From an uncultured cyanobacterium (GTDB taxonomy: Bacteria; Cyanobacteriota; Cyanobacteriia; Cyanobacteriales; Microcystaceae), in contig CAIPYC010000148.1 of the NCBI GenBank assembly GCA_903869185.1, forward strand, positions 1 through 43,628: DNA of 43,628 nt. Reading direction: 5' to 3'. The number at the start of each line of letters is the position of its first letter. The first letter of the stretch is position 1. The translations under genes and the position numbers were made by a program. The notes below the pieces were generated by a model. That model saw nothing but the letters and a program-made list of their open reading frames with translations. It ran no database searches and had not been told where the DNA came from. Positions 27,223-35,970 of the stretch are shown here, in pieces.

Positions 27223-27531
27223 ATGACAAACCAACCAGAAACAACTTCTAAAGTAACTTCGCTGAATTGTCTGGTTGGTTCTTTAATTTCTGGCTTCCTC
27301 GCTTTTTTGCTATATCAACTGACACAATCCATCGCCCAAAGTTTTGCTCAAAAGCCTATTACTGTCTCTCAACCATGGGCTATTCAACTAGCAACTGCAG
27401 TTAGAACTTTAGTAGTGGGAATGAGCAGTTTGGCAACTGGGCTATTTGCTTTATCTACTGTGGGTTTAATACTTTTGGCAGGGCAGCTCATTTTTCAGAA
27501 GATGAGATCTTCGCCAAACATTGAAGAATAG
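27223..27531 (+). CDS. Small cyanobacterial membrane protein, DUF3082-like
   Basis: From the ATG at 27223, preceded by AGGGA, the protein has 102 residues; an upstream in-frame TTG at 27202 is less likely. Two hydrophobic segments lie at about 15-38 and 65-92. Between them is the segment LTQSIAQSFAQKPI and then AVRTLVVGMSSLATG, which I associate with the cyanobacterial DUF3082 family of unknown function. It sits just behind ftsZ on the same strand, so it may share the transcript. A role in division or envelope is possible but not shown. Confidence 0.65.
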   Translation: MTNQPETTSKVTSLNCLVGSLISGFLAFLLYQLTQSIAQSFAQKPITVSQPWAIQLATAVRTLVVGMSSLATGLFALSTVGLILLAGQLIFQKMRSSPNIEE

Positions 27532-27557
27532 ATTTTTAGATCGTTAAAGACAAGCTA

Positions 27558-27956
27558 ATGGATCCGCAAAAAAAGGATAACCAAGCTCAGCACTGGGCAA
27601 GTATATTTGCTTCACTGGCTGCAATAATCAGTGCAACGACTGGGGCTTTCGTTGCTTATTACAACCTTAAAAGACCAGCCCCCTCCCCAATCATTCGAAT
27701 TGAAGGCTCTTCCACTCCAATTAGTAGACCTATATTTACTCCTTTGGTCAAATCAACTCAACCAGTTGCTTTTCCTACGCCAGAGTTGTCGCCAGCAATC
27801 ATTAAACCGACGCAATTGCTCCCTTCACCCTCAGTTACTCCGATCATTCAACCATCACAAATTCCACCTACCCCGTCTATCAGCCCCTCTCCAAGTAATC
27901 AAATATTCAATACTCCTTCTCCTGATATCCCAAATTCATCATCTCCTAGCAATTAG
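27558..27956 (+). CDS. Membrane-anchored proline/serine/threonine-rich protein
   Basis: This 132-residue protein has a short polar start, one hydrophobic helix (about 13-35) and a tail of nearly 95 residues dominated by Pro, Ser, Thr and Ile. Repeating units resemble S-P-x, T-P and P-S-x-x-P. There are no cysteines or enzyme motifs. Such tails are usually extended linkers that span peptidoglycan or bind other proteins. It follows the DUF3082-like gene by 26 bases and converges on the transporter gene with a 4-base gap. I do not recognise a family; an overlapping +1-frame ORF is a composition shadow. Confidence 0.5.
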   Translation: MDPQKKDNQAQHWASIFASLAAIISATTGAFVAYYNLKRPAPSPIIRIEGSSTPISRPIFTPLVKSTQPVAFPTPELSPAIIKPTQLLPSPSVTPIIQPSQIPPTPSISPSPSNQIFNTPSPDIPNSSSPSN

Positions 27957-27960
27957 AAAG

Positions 27961-29004
27961 TTAATTATTATTCTTGGAATTTCTCATTTCTTCTATGGTA
28001 TTTTTTAAAATACTAGCTAAGGGAACTGCAATAATTAAACCTAGAACCCCTCCAAATTTTCCACCTAGAAATAAAGATACAATCAGCCAAACTGGATTCA
28101 AACCAGTCATATTTCCCATCAGTCTTGGTGAGATAAGCTGATCGTTGATTTGGTTTACGAGGATAGTTACAATCAAAACTTTTATACCTAAAAAGACATT
28201 ATTCAAACTTACCAAAATGCTTATTAAGATAATTGTCAAAAAGCTAGCAAAAGGAATCAACATGGATACACCAATACATATCCCAAACAATAAAGAATAT
28301 GGAACTCCCAAAAAAGCCAGTGCTATGGTCTGGGCAACACTCAACATCCCAGCCAATATGCACTGGGTGGCAAAATAAGTGCGAAAAGTTTCGTTGATTA
28401 ATCGCTGCATTCTACTGTTCCAGGGTTGAGGTACCCAACTAAAGATTCCATACCATATCTTTTGACCATTGAGTACCAAAAATACAGTCAAAATCATAAC
28501 CAGAAAGATATTGATCAAACTGTTAATTGCCCCCAGGAGAAGATAGAGAATCTGACTGGTCAGAATTTGAATAAAACTGGATATTTTTTGTACAATTTGC
28601 AGCAGAAGTTGCCTAAGCTCGTTGGAATATTTTTGGGTTATAGCCCATTTTTTAAGATCTTCAACATGTCCTGTGCCCGACTGTAACCAGTGGGGGATAC
28701 TGTTGATTAAATCATTGAGCTGTTTAATGAGTAAGGGGAAAACTGTAGTCGATAAAATAAAAACAATAATCAGTGAGACAAACAGAACGAAAAAAATTGA
28801 CAAAGTTCTTCCTAGTCCTTTTCTTTCTAAAAATCCAATAGGGAAATCCAGAAGAAAGGCAAAGAGAGCTGAAGTCACCAAAACACTTATTAAAGGCTCT
28901 AAATAACCAATTAAAATAAATAATAGCCATCCATTGATAAATGCCAAAGGAAAATATAAGCTTAAACGCAACCAAGTTGGTAATCTTCTGAGTTGTTCTA
29001 TCAT
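27961..29004 (-). CDS. AI-2E family transporter (PerM/UPF0118)
   Basis: This 347-residue membrane protein starts at an ATG at 29004; a TTG six bases upstream is less likely. About seven or eight helices are visible with a long polar segment in the middle (about 85-130). The family's conserved C-terminal region reads FGICIGVSMLIPFASF, then NDQLISPRLMGNMTGLNPVWLIVSLFLGGKFGGVLGLIIAVPLA. Members include a proposed autoinducer-2 exporter and Na+/H+ antiporters; the substrate is unknown here. The DNA is visibly more AT-rich than the genes around it. Confidence 0.88.
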   Translation of the reverse strand: MIEQLRRLPTWLRLSLYFPLAFINGWLLFILIGYLEPLISVLVTSALFAFLLDFPIGFLERKGLGRTLSIFFVLFVSLIIVFILSTTVFPLLIKQLNDLINSIPHWLQSGTGHVEDLKKWAITQKYSNELRQLLLQIVQKISSFIQILTSQILYLLLGAINSLINIFLVMILTVFLVLNGQKIWYGIFSWVPQPWNSRMQRLINETFRTYFATQCILAGMLSVAQTIALAFLGVPYSLLFGICIGVSMLIPFASFLTIILISILVSLNNVFLGIKVLIVTILVNQINDQLISPRLMGNMTGLNPVWLIVSLFLGGKFGGVLGLIIAVPLASILKNTIEEMRNSKNNN

Positions 29005-29099
29005 TTCCAATAGATGTCAGGTTATTTTAATTACTTTATCAAAATATATTACATGTATCTTGCTGAAAATCTTTCTATTTCGAAATGGAAAGCGGAAAC

Positions 29100-30908
29100 T
29101 TATTGCCTCTGGCAGTCCCCATCACATTTTTTATAGATTCTGACTCCATCGAGACTATCGACCAGTTTATATTTCTCATTGATAATCCTATTAAGTTCCG
29201 GAGATGATTCATGTCCCTGAGTCTGAGTGTCATGAAAATAAAACATATTTGGACTGACAGCGTCAACAAAGATGCCAGGTGAAGAATTATTAAGATCATC
29301 TATAAATCTTTTTATGTAGTAACCTTTTAGGGGCGTAGATATAATCTGCCCTCCAGTCACACTATCTCTAACACCTTGGATTGTTCCGGTTGCTACATAT
29401 AATTTTGGGGCCCAACCCCAAACGACCATCGTCTCACCGGGACTAACATATTGAGCGATAACTTTTTCTAAAGGGCTATGATACTGTGTTAATAATTCTT
29501 TTTGTTTCAACAGATTCGGATTGTCGTATCTTATAAAAAATAAGCCTTGTGCTATGCCAACTAAAAATATGTATATTAAAAAATTAAATAATAATTTAAC
29601 GGGGAAATTACCAAAAGAATCTTTAAAACTAAAATTAATAGTGATTTTTTGAAGTTCACCCAAACATACACCTATAAAAAATCCACAAGGAATCACCAAA
29701 AATATTAGATAATGATCAAAATAATTTCCAGGCTTGAGCACACTATAAAGAGACAATAATAATTGCAATACACTATAATACACCAAATAAAAAGATTGAG
29801 ATCTTTGGCGATCTTGGATTTTAAAATATTGGAAAAATGCCAAAATTGGAGTCAAAACAAAAAGCATTGATCCAGCTAGACAAAACAAAACCCGAGTTGA
29901 GAAAAATAAATTAAAAACATAACCCAAATATATATTAAAAAGTGAGGTTTTTTCAGAATGCTTTATTGTAGAAATTTCATTAGAGATTTTGAAGACACCT
30001 GAAGAGTAATTCAACAGATTTTCTTGGATATAAGATTTCCAAAAATCATCAAAAAGAGAAAATTTTAATAGGTAAGTAAGAGTAATCAGTGAAAATACAG
30101 TTAATGATAAACCAAATAAAATTACACTTTTACTTAATTCAATTTTATTTCTACTTTGCCTATAAATAATATGGATAGACATAAGGGCTAGAGCAAACGC
30201 TATAGGAACTGCCTGGAACTTTGCAAAGGGAATAGCCCCTAATAAGAATCCAGAAATGATTCTGATTTCTTGCCTAGGGTATCTGTAAGAGAAGCATATT
30301 GCCAACAAGGCCATAGCCAAAATTGCCATAGGCATATACTCGCTAGAATAGTATAAAATATCATAGATTGGCATAACAGCAAAAGTAATTACTACTAAAA
30401 AAATAGCTGATCTTGCAATTAATTTGTTATAGATAAAATTGAGTGAATAATAAAGCGATAATACCGATATTAAAACCAGTAAAATAGCTATTATTCTAGC
30501 TGAAGCATATTCAAGTCTTATTCCCAGTAAAAGTGGTAATGTTAGTGGAAAGATGTTCAGTGGTCCAGAGCTTCCAGTATCGACTGATTTCCAAAACAAT
30601 GGATCTTTAAATAATTTCATTCCTGCAGCTATAAATTGACTTTCATCAACATTCATTTCTGGTAATAATAAACTAGACCATCTTCCTACTATAGTAAATA
30701 AAATAATAGAAATTATGAAAATATTATCTGATAGTAGATATTTATTTTGCTTGATAAATAAAAAATGATTCTGTATAAAATACACGCCATATATAATAAG
30801 AAAAAATAAAAAGGATAACCCAAATAATATTTTCTGTATTAGAAGAATATTGTTGTTATTGGCAAAGTTCAGAAGGAAATATCGTAAATCCACCAGGTTG
30901 TTGTTCAT
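29100..30908 (-). CDS. Polytopic membrane glycosyltransferase, GT39/ArnT-like (GT-C fold)
   Basis: This 602-residue protein has about 12 hydrophobic segments and a final soluble domain (about 480-602). The first extracytoplasmic loop contains PEMNVDESQFIAAGMKLF, with the Asp-Glu pair typical of GT-C enzymes that use polyprenyl-phosphate sugars (protein O-mannosyltransferases, ArnT and relatives). A DTGSSGPLNIFPL segment follows, as in many bacterial members. Donor and acceptor are unknown. A family 2 glycosyltransferase that makes lipid-linked sugars could supply it, but none is adjacent. The gene is very AT-rich with many AAA, ATT and TTA codons, unlike its neighbours, which suggests a laterally acquired envelope gene. 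Confidence 0.75.
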   Translation of the reverse strand: MNNNLVDLRYFLLNFANNNNILLIQKILFGLSFLFFLIIYGVYFIQNHFLFIKQNKYLLSDNIFIISIILFTIVGRWSSLLLPEMNVDESQFIAAGMKLFKDPLFWKSVDTGSSGPLNIFPLTLPLLLGIRLEYASARIIAILLVLISVLSLYYSLNFIYNKLIARSAIFLVVITFAVMPIYDILYYSSEYMPMAILAMALLAICFSYRYPRQEIRIISGFLLGAIPFAKFQAVPIAFALALMSIHIIYRQSRNKIELSKSVILFGLSLTVFSLITLTYLLKFSLFDDFWKSYIQENLLNYSSGVFKISNEISTIKHSEKTSLFNIYLGYVFNLFFSTRVLFCLAGSMLFVLTPILAFFQYFKIQDRQRSQSFYLVYYSVLQLLLSLYSVLKPGNYFDHYLIFLVIPCGFFIGVCLGELQKITINFSFKDSFGNFPVKLLFNFLIYIFLVGIAQGLFFIRYDNPNLLKQKELLTQYHSPLEKVIAQYVSPGETMVVWGWAPKLYVATGTIQGVRDSVTGGQIISTPLKGYYIKRFIDDLNNSSPGIFVDAVSPNMFYFHDTQTQGHESSPELNRIINEKYKLVDSLDGVRIYKKCDGDCQRQ

Positions 30909-31062
30909 ATAGTTTTACCAAATTAAAAATAGTCTAGCTTATTTGGGTTCCTGTTAAACCTGTTATCCTAGAATTTTTTATATAAGCTCAAGTGCCAATT
31001 AAGTTAGAATTAACAAAATAGAATTGAATGAATAGCAATTGAGTAGATCCATTATTGAGCCT

Positions 31063-31914
31063 ATGCCTTGGCCTCGTATTTTTAGTACTATTGTAGCTAT
31101 TGCGATAGCTGTAGTTATGGTTATCCTTGGAGGATGGTACTTTAGTGCGGCGCTAGCAGTACTGGTTTTTCTGGGTGAGTTGGAATATTTCAATATGGTC
31201 AAGGCTAAGGGTATTACTCCGGCCACCAAGATGACTATTTTTCTATCAATTTGTCTTCTGGTTATTTCCACAATCTCTTCTAATTTGGCGGATGCGGTTT
31301 TTCCGCTTACCGGGACTTTGATATGTTTTTATCTTCTTTTTCAGGGTAAACTTGCCACAATTGCTGATATTTCCACATCATTGCTTGGTCTTTTTTATGG
31401 TGGATATTTACCTAGTTACTGGATTAGATTGAGGGTGGGATTAGATATCAACAATACCGGAGGATTTGTACTACCTTCGTGGCAACATTTTAGAGATTTA
31501 CCGTTGGCTTTGACAGTAACTATTGTTGCTTTTGGTTGTATCTGGGCTTCTGATATTGGGGCCTATGTGATGGGAAAATGGCTTGGCAAAACCAGACTCT
31601 CAGATATCAGTCCAAAAAAAACAGTTGAAGGTTTTCTTTTTGGGATTTTGGGTAGTATTTTGATAGCTGAATGGGGAGCATATGAGCTCCAGTGGATGTA
31701 TTGGCAGATAACTGGGCTTTCACTTGGAGTTCTAATAAGTATTGTAAGTCTTCTGGGAGATTTAACCGAGTCTATGATGAAAAGAGATGCAGGCTTTAAA
31801 GACTCAGGAGAATTAATCCCGGGACATGGAGGGATATTGGATCGGGCGGATAGTTATGTTTTCACCGCTCCTTTGGTTTATTATTTCGTTACACTGCTAT
31901 TGCCGATACTATAA
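31063..31914 (+). CDS. cdsA: Phosphatidate cytidylyltransferase (CDP-diacylglycerol synthase)
   Basis: I choose the ATG at 31063 (283 residues, MPWPRIF), since the upstream TTG at 31039 adds eight residues without support. The enzyme makes CDP-diacylglycerol for phosphatidylglycerol synthesis; phosphatidylglycerol is needed for photosystem function. About eight membrane helices are visible. The family signature is complete near the C-terminus: SMMKRDAGFKDSG, then IPGHGGILDRADS. It converges on psbM. Confidence 0.93.
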   Translation: MPWPRIFSTIVAIAIAVVMVILGGWYFSAALAVLVFLGELEYFNMVKAKGITPATKMTIFLSICLLVISTISSNLADAVFPLTGTLICFYLLFQGKLATIADISTSLLGLFYGGYLPSYWIRLRVGLDINNTGGFVLPSWQHFRDLPLALTVTIVAFGCIWASDIGAYVMGKWLGKTRLSDISPKKTVEGFLFGILGSILIAEWGAYELQWMYWQITGLSLGVLISIVSLLGDLTESMMKRDAGFKDSGELIPGHGGILDRADSYVFTAPLVYYFVTLLLPIL

Positions 31915-31942
31915 AACAGGGACTAGTATTGCTACTAACCCC
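31914..31942 (-). terminator. Probable terminator of psbM
   Basis: On the minus strand, GGGGTTAGTA and TACTAGTCCC (31942-31919) form a stem with a GCAA tetraloop and two internal mismatches, followed by TGTTTTAT. It begins 12 bases after the psbM stop. The hairpin may also slow transcription from cdsA on the other strand. Confidence 0.5.
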
Positions 31943-31954
31943 TATTAGACAAGG

Positions 31955-32065
31955 TCATCTATTTCTTGCTTCCTTTCCGGTTTGAATATAAAGTATCAGC
32001 AAAAAAACGGTGGGGACTAAAACAAATAGAATACTGGCAATAAAACCTAGATTGTTAACTTGCAT
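31955..32065 (-). CDS. psbM: Photosystem II reaction center protein M
   Basis: This is a 36-residue protein starting [20 protein letters not shown] and ending QTGKEARNR. It is nearly identical in pattern to known PsbM: one transmembrane helix (about 6-27) with a short polar tail. PsbM lies at the dimer interface of photosystem II. The start has GAGG about 11 bases upstream. It is on the same strand as murD, 29 bases behind the murD stop, so it may be read through from murD or have a promoter inside it. This gene alone shows that the organism has photosystem II and rules out symbionts that lost it. Confidence 0.95.
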   Translation of the reverse strand: MQVNNLGFIASILFVLVPTVFLLILYIQTGKEARNR

Positions 32066-32094
32066 TTAATTGTTACCTCTTCAAACGGAACTAA

Positions 32095-33504
32095 CTAACC
32101 CTTTTTTAGAATATCATTGCTCAATGACAGTTTTTGAGATAAGTCACGAAAATGTTCTCCTCTTTCTTCAAAACTAGAATATTGATCAAAGCTGGCACAA
32201 GCTGGAGATAAAAGCACGATCTTTGCCCCAGTAGATTTCGCGAGTTCCAAAGATCTAGAAATTGCTTTTTCCATATCCCCAATCTTTTCAAAATTCTGAT
32301 ATCCAGATTTTTCCAAATGTTCAGCAAAAAGTTCAGATGCATCTCCAATCAAAAGAACAGCAGTAGCTCTTGATCTGATGCTTTTTAGCCAAGCGCTATT
32401 GTCTCCCTCCTTGGACTGCCCTCCGGCTATTAGAACGAAAGAACCATCAACTGCTTCCATTCCAACTTGGGATGCATCGTAATTAGTGGCCTTGCTATCG
32501 TTTATATAATCAATACCATCAACAGTGCAAATTTTCTCCAGACGATGTGCAACTCCTGAAAAATTGCTCATTGCCTCTACAATCGCCCCTTTGTCAATAT
32601 TGGCAAGGCGAGCAACTGCTACGGCCATCAAAAGATTTTGTTGGTTGTGATTGCCAGGCATCTTAAAAATATCAATTGGCATAATCAACTCACCAAAGGC
32701 TTTAATCGAATTATCTTCGAGATATACTCCAGAATCATCCAATAGACTTTTGGTACTTGTCCAATGTAGCTTCTCTACAGAACCTAATCGATCTGAGAGA
32801 TTCTGATCATCCCTGTTGAAAATCTTGTGTTTACTACGTTCTAGAAGACTGGCTTTGATTTTAAAATATTTATCCATTGTCTTGTGACGTTTGAGATGAT
32901 CTGGAGTAAATGTTGTCCAAACTCCTATTGTTGGAGCTAATTTACTAGAGGATTCGATTTGATAACTACTGATTTCGGCAATTAACCAATCTAGCTGTTG
33001 AGAATTATTGAGGATCAACTCACAGGCGGCATAACCAATATTCCCGCAGGCCTGCACATTGAGTCCCGCGCAGCGAAATATTGCTTCAACCAACGCAGTA
33101 GTGGTAGTCTTACCATTGGTTCCGGTAATGGCAACCCAAGGTATATGGGAGAGATTTCTATAGGCTAGCTCTATTTCTCCAATAACATCTATATTCTTTT
33201 CCCTGGCTTGTTCTAGAAGAGGAATATCCCATGGCACTCCTGGACTAACTACAATTAGACTGGGTTTTTCCTCTCCCTCGAGAGAAGGAAGATGATTCAA
33301 ATGAACCTCAATCCCTTCTTGAGAAATCTCTTGGGACAGTTTTTGCAAGCTTGCGGTATGGTTAGAGTCACTCAAGACAACTTGCCAACCAGATTGGTAA
33401 AGAACTCTGGCAGCAGCGATGCCTGAGCGCCCCACACCTATTACAAGTGCTCTTGCTGGAGTGGCTCTGCCTGTAATAAGGTCAGAAAACTGCATAGTAG
33501 ACAA
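32095..33504 (-). CDS. murD: UDP-N-acetylmuramoylalanine--D-glutamate ligase
   Basis: This 469-residue Mur ligase adds D-Glu to UDP-MurNAc-L-Ala in peptidoglycan synthesis. The N-terminal Rossmann-like domain (VIGVGRSGIAAARVLYQSG) is followed by the ATP loop AITGTNGKTTTTALVEAIF, the TPDHLKRH metal region and the C-terminal-domain motif YINDSKATNYDAS. Length is normal. The gene starts at an ATG at 33504 and is divergent from ndhC across 160 bases in which I see no further gene. Confidence 0.95.
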   Translation of the reverse strand: MSTMQFSDLITGRATPARALVIGVGRSGIAAARVLYQSGWQVVLSDSNHTASLQKLSQEISQEGIEVHLNHLPSLEGEEKPSLIVVSPGVPWDIPLLEQAREKNIDVIGEIELAYRNLSHIPWVAITGTNGKTTTTALVEAIFRCAGLNVQACGNIGYAACELILNNSQQLDWLIAEISSYQIESSSKLAPTIGVWTTFTPDHLKRHKTMDKYFKIKASLLERSKHKIFNRDDQNLSDRLGSVEKLHWTSTKSLLDDSGVYLEDNSIKAFGELIMPIDIFKMPGNHNQQNLLMAVAVARLANIDKGAIVEAMSNFSGVAHRLEKICTVDGIDYINDSKATNYDASQVGMEAVDGSFVLIAGGQSKEGDNSAWLKSIRSRATAVLLIGDASELFAEHLEKSGYQNFEKIGDMEKAISRSLELAKSTGAKIVLLSPACASFDQYSSFEERGEHFRDLSQKLSLSNDILKKG

Positions 33505-33664
33505 AAATTAAAAATATCAGGAATACAAGTCTTATTTGGGACGAATCTTATCATATTTTCAGATCACAATCTTTCTAGGCTATAGAGAAGTGAAGATAGC
33601 TAACATTATTTCGTCAAACTATTTTAGAATATAGTCAAATGTCAAAAGGAGTTTTTGGTTAGCC

Positions 33665-34027
33665 GTGTTTGTTCTTAAGGGTTATGAATATCTGCTAGGT
33701 TTTCTGTTTACATGTAGCCTGGTTCCCATTTTGGCGCTAAGCGCATCTAAACTTCTCAGACCCAGTGGTGGCGGCCCGGAGCGAAAAACAACGTATGAAT
33801 CTGGGATGGAGCCGATTGGAGGGGCCTGGATTCAGTTCAACATTCGCTACTATATGTTCGCCCTTGTTTTTGTGGTGTTCGACGTAGAGACTGTTTTTTT
33901 ATATCCCTGGGCAGTTGCCTTTAACCAACTTGGCCTGTTTGCTTTTGTCGAAGCCCTGATTTTTATTGCCATCCTGGTAATTGCTCTAGTCTACGCTTGG
34001 AGAAAAGGTGCACTGGAGTGGTCATAA
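33665..34027 (+). CDS. ndhC: NAD(P)H-quinone oxidoreductase subunit 3 (NDH-1)
   Basis: This 120-residue subunit starts with GTG, with AAAGGAG at 33645-33651 about 13 bases before it. Three transmembrane helices are visible. The conserved loop after helix 1 reads [26 protein letters not shown]; its Cys found in respiratory homologues is Ser here (YESGMEP), as in photosynthetic NDH-1. [12 protein letters not shown] is the family signature. NDH-1 carries out cyclic electron flow, respiration and CO2 uptake in thylakoids. First of the ndhC-ndhK-ndhJ operon. Confidence 0.96.
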   Translation: MFVLKGYEYLLGFLFTCSLVPILALSASKLLRPSGGGPERKTTYESGMEPIGGAWIQFNIRYYMFALVFVVFDVETVFLYPWAVAFNQLGLFAFVEALIFIAILVIALVYAWRKGALEWS

Positions 34028-34064
34028 TGTATAAAGCTAAAAAACAAATTGGAATTTTCTTCTC

Positions 34065-34808
34065 ATGACAACCAATCCCATTGTTGATCTAGAAAGTTTG
34101 AGGCGCCGAGATAGTGAGAAGGTTCTCAACCCTGCTAGTTGCGCGCAGGTCACTCAGGATCTTTCAGAAAATATCATACTGACCACAATTGATGACTTGT
34201 ACAATTGGGCTCGTTTATCAAGCTTATGGCCATTGATGTATGGAACAGCCTGTTGTTTCATTGAATTCGCTGCGTTAATAGGTTCACGTTTTGATTTTGA
34301 CCGCTTTGGTTTGGTTCCTCGGTGTAGCCCCAGGCAAGCGGATCTATTGATCACAGCTGGTACAGTTACAATGAAAATGGCTCCTGCTTTAGTTCGTCTA
34401 TATGAACAGATGCCTGAGCCCAAGTATGTTATAGCCATGGGAGCCTGCACTATTACTGGTGGTATGTTCAGTAGTGACTCCACCACAGCAGTCAGAGGTG
34501 TAGATAAATTAATTCCAGTAGATATTTATATTCCAGGATGTCCTCCCAGGCCAGAAGCGATTATTGATGCCATTGTCAAGTTGCGCAAGAAAGTTGCCAA
34601 TGACTCCATGCAAGAAAGAGCAACTATTCAGTCACAGACACATCGCTATTATTCAACACCTCACAATATGAAACCAGTCGAACCAATTCTAACTGGTAAA
34701 TATTTAGCTAGCGAGACAAGACAATCGCCACCAAAAGAACTTGCTTTCTCTGCTGGCTTACCTTCGGTCTTGATCCAAGAACAACAAAAGGAGGCTGTAA
34801 GTGAGTGA
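34065..34808 (+). CDS. ndhK: NAD(P)H-quinone oxidoreductase subunit K (NDH-1)
   Basis: This 247-residue peripheral-arm subunit carries the terminal 4Fe-4S cluster N2, with ligands Cys63-Cys64 (TACCFIEFA), Cys128 (GACTITGG) and Cys159 ([11 protein letters not shown]). The last 55 residues form a polar tail, a common cyanobacterial extension. It follows ndhC by 37 bases. AAGGAGG inside its last codons serves the ndhJ start, and the two genes overlap by 8 bases. Confidence 0.97.
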   Translation: MTTNPIVDLESLRRRDSEKVLNPASCAQVTQDLSENIILTTIDDLYNWARLSSLWPLMYGTACCFIEFAALIGSRFDFDRFGLVPRCSPRQADLLITAGTVTMKMAPALVRLYEQMPEPKYVIAMGACTITGGMFSSDSTTAVRGVDKLIPVDIYIPGCPPRPEAIIDAIVKLRKKVANDSMQERATIQSQTHRYYSTPHNMKPVEPILTGKYLASETRQSPPKELAFSAGLPSVLIQEQQKEAVSE

Positions 34809-35325
34809 AGAAATATCCCAATCCGGACAAGAGAGCTCAGCAATAGCCTCAGTAGGTGAGGTATCTCGCTGGCTAAGTGAAAATAGTTTTGACAATGAGC
34901 CACTAGAGAGAGATCATCTGGGAATTGAAACAGTAAAGATTGAATCTTCCTTTCTCCTGCCAATCTCTGCTGCTCTCTATGCCTACGGATTCAACTATTT
35001 ACAATGCCAAGGCGGAATTGACTTGGGTCCCGGACAAGAATTAGTCAGTTTCTATCATTTACTCAAGGTTGCTGACAATGTAGAAAAGCCAGAAGAGCTA
35101 AGATTAAAGGTCTTCCTGCCAAGAGATAATCCAGTAGTGCCTTCACTTTATTGGATTTGGAAGGCTGCAGATTGGCAAGAGCGCGAGACCTATGACATGT
35201 ACGGAATTGTATATCAAGGACATCCAAATCTTAAGAGAATTCTTATGCCCGAAGACTGGGTAGGCTGGCCACTTCGTAAGGACTATATTTCGCCTGAATT
35301 TTACGAGTTGCAAGATGCTTATTAA
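34801..35325 (+). CDS. ndhJ: NAD(P)H-quinone oxidoreductase subunit J (NDH-1)
   Basis: This 174-residue homologue of the 30-kDa complex I subunit starts with GTG, six bases after AAGGAGG. The conserved segment is [40 protein letters not shown]. The first 45 residues are acidic and polar, an ordinary variable region. It completes the ndhC-K-J operon; ndhH, to which it binds in the hydrophilic arm, is not in this window. A weak hairpin follows near 35330-35358. Confidence 0.96.
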   Translation: MSEEISQSGQESSAIASVGEVSRWLSENSFDNEPLERDHLGIETVKIESSFLLPISAALYAYGFNYLQCQGGIDLGPGQELVSFYHLLKVADNVEKPEELRLKVFLPRDNPVVPSLYWIWKAADWQERETYDMYGIVYQGHPNLKRILMPEDWVGWPLRKDYISPEFYELQDAY

Positions 35326-35477
35326 CTCATCAACCAATAAAATTCCTAGCTTAGTTGATTACTTCTAGTCTTCTGGTTTGGCAATCATTGAATAAAAGAT
35401 TTAAAATATAGGTTATAAAAGAATGAAAAGAGTTCACTTTTTGTTCTTTTTTTATTTTGGAAAAAGGAAAGGAATTC

Positions 35478-35939
35478 ATGTCTAACTTCCTAACCATTAA
35501 CAAAGAAAGTTTTAAAATATCGTTTGCACCTCTTCGAATAGAGGAAGTTTACTCATTGGTTGACACCCCGTCCAATGGAGCCATAGTAATAATGAGTGGA
35601 ACTGTTCGAGATCAAACGGCTGGTAAAACCGTTACCTATTTAGAATATCAAGCTTATCAGCCGATGGCTTTGGAAGTCTTTTCTCAAATAGCAAAGGAAG
35701 TACAAAGGCGCTGGATCGAGGTTAACACATTGGCGATTCATCATCGCATTGGGCGCTTAGCAATTGGGGAAATCAGTGTTTTAGTGGCTGTTGGTTCGCC
35801 GCACAGAGCAGATGCCTTTGCAGCTTGTAACTATATCATTGATGACCTTAAACACAATGCACCAATTTGGAAGAAAGAATTTTGGCTCGATGGATCCAGT
35901 GATTGGACCAGTATTGCTCAATGCGATCATCTCGTTTGA
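35478..35939 (+). CDS. moaE: Molybdopterin synthase catalytic subunit
   Basis: This 153-residue protein starts at the ATG at 35478 behind AAAGGAA; an in-frame TTG 21 bases upstream is less likely. MoaE uses the thiocarboxylate of MoaD to insert sulfur into precursor Z in molybdenum cofactor synthesis. Family motifs are GAIVIMSGTVRDQTAGK, VTYLEYQAYQPMA, HRIGRLAIGEISVLVAVGSPHR and the catalytic-lysine segment APIWKKEFW. No other moa gene is adjacent. The 132 bases between ndhJ and this gene hold no further gene. Confidence 0.93.
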   Translation: MSNFLTINKESFKISFAPLRIEEVYSLVDTPSNGAIVIMSGTVRDQTAGKTVTYLEYQAYQPMALEVFSQIAKEVQRRWIEVNTLAIHHRIGRLAIGEISVLVAVGSPHRADAFAACNYIIDDLKHNAPIWKKEFWLDGSSDWTSIAQCDHLV

Positions 35940-35970
35940 ATTTAACCTTCAAAAATTGTTTTTCTAAGCC

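Noticed and set aside
27631..28008. 125-codon frame overlapping the proline-rich gene
   Set aside because: It is a +1-frame shadow of a repetitive coding region, rich in Leu and Gln as expected from shifted Pro/Ser codons.
35330..35358. Terminator hairpin after ndhJ
   Set aside because: TCAACCAA and TTAGTTGA pair at only seven of eight bases over a 13-base loop with a poor T-tail; too weak to list as a feature.
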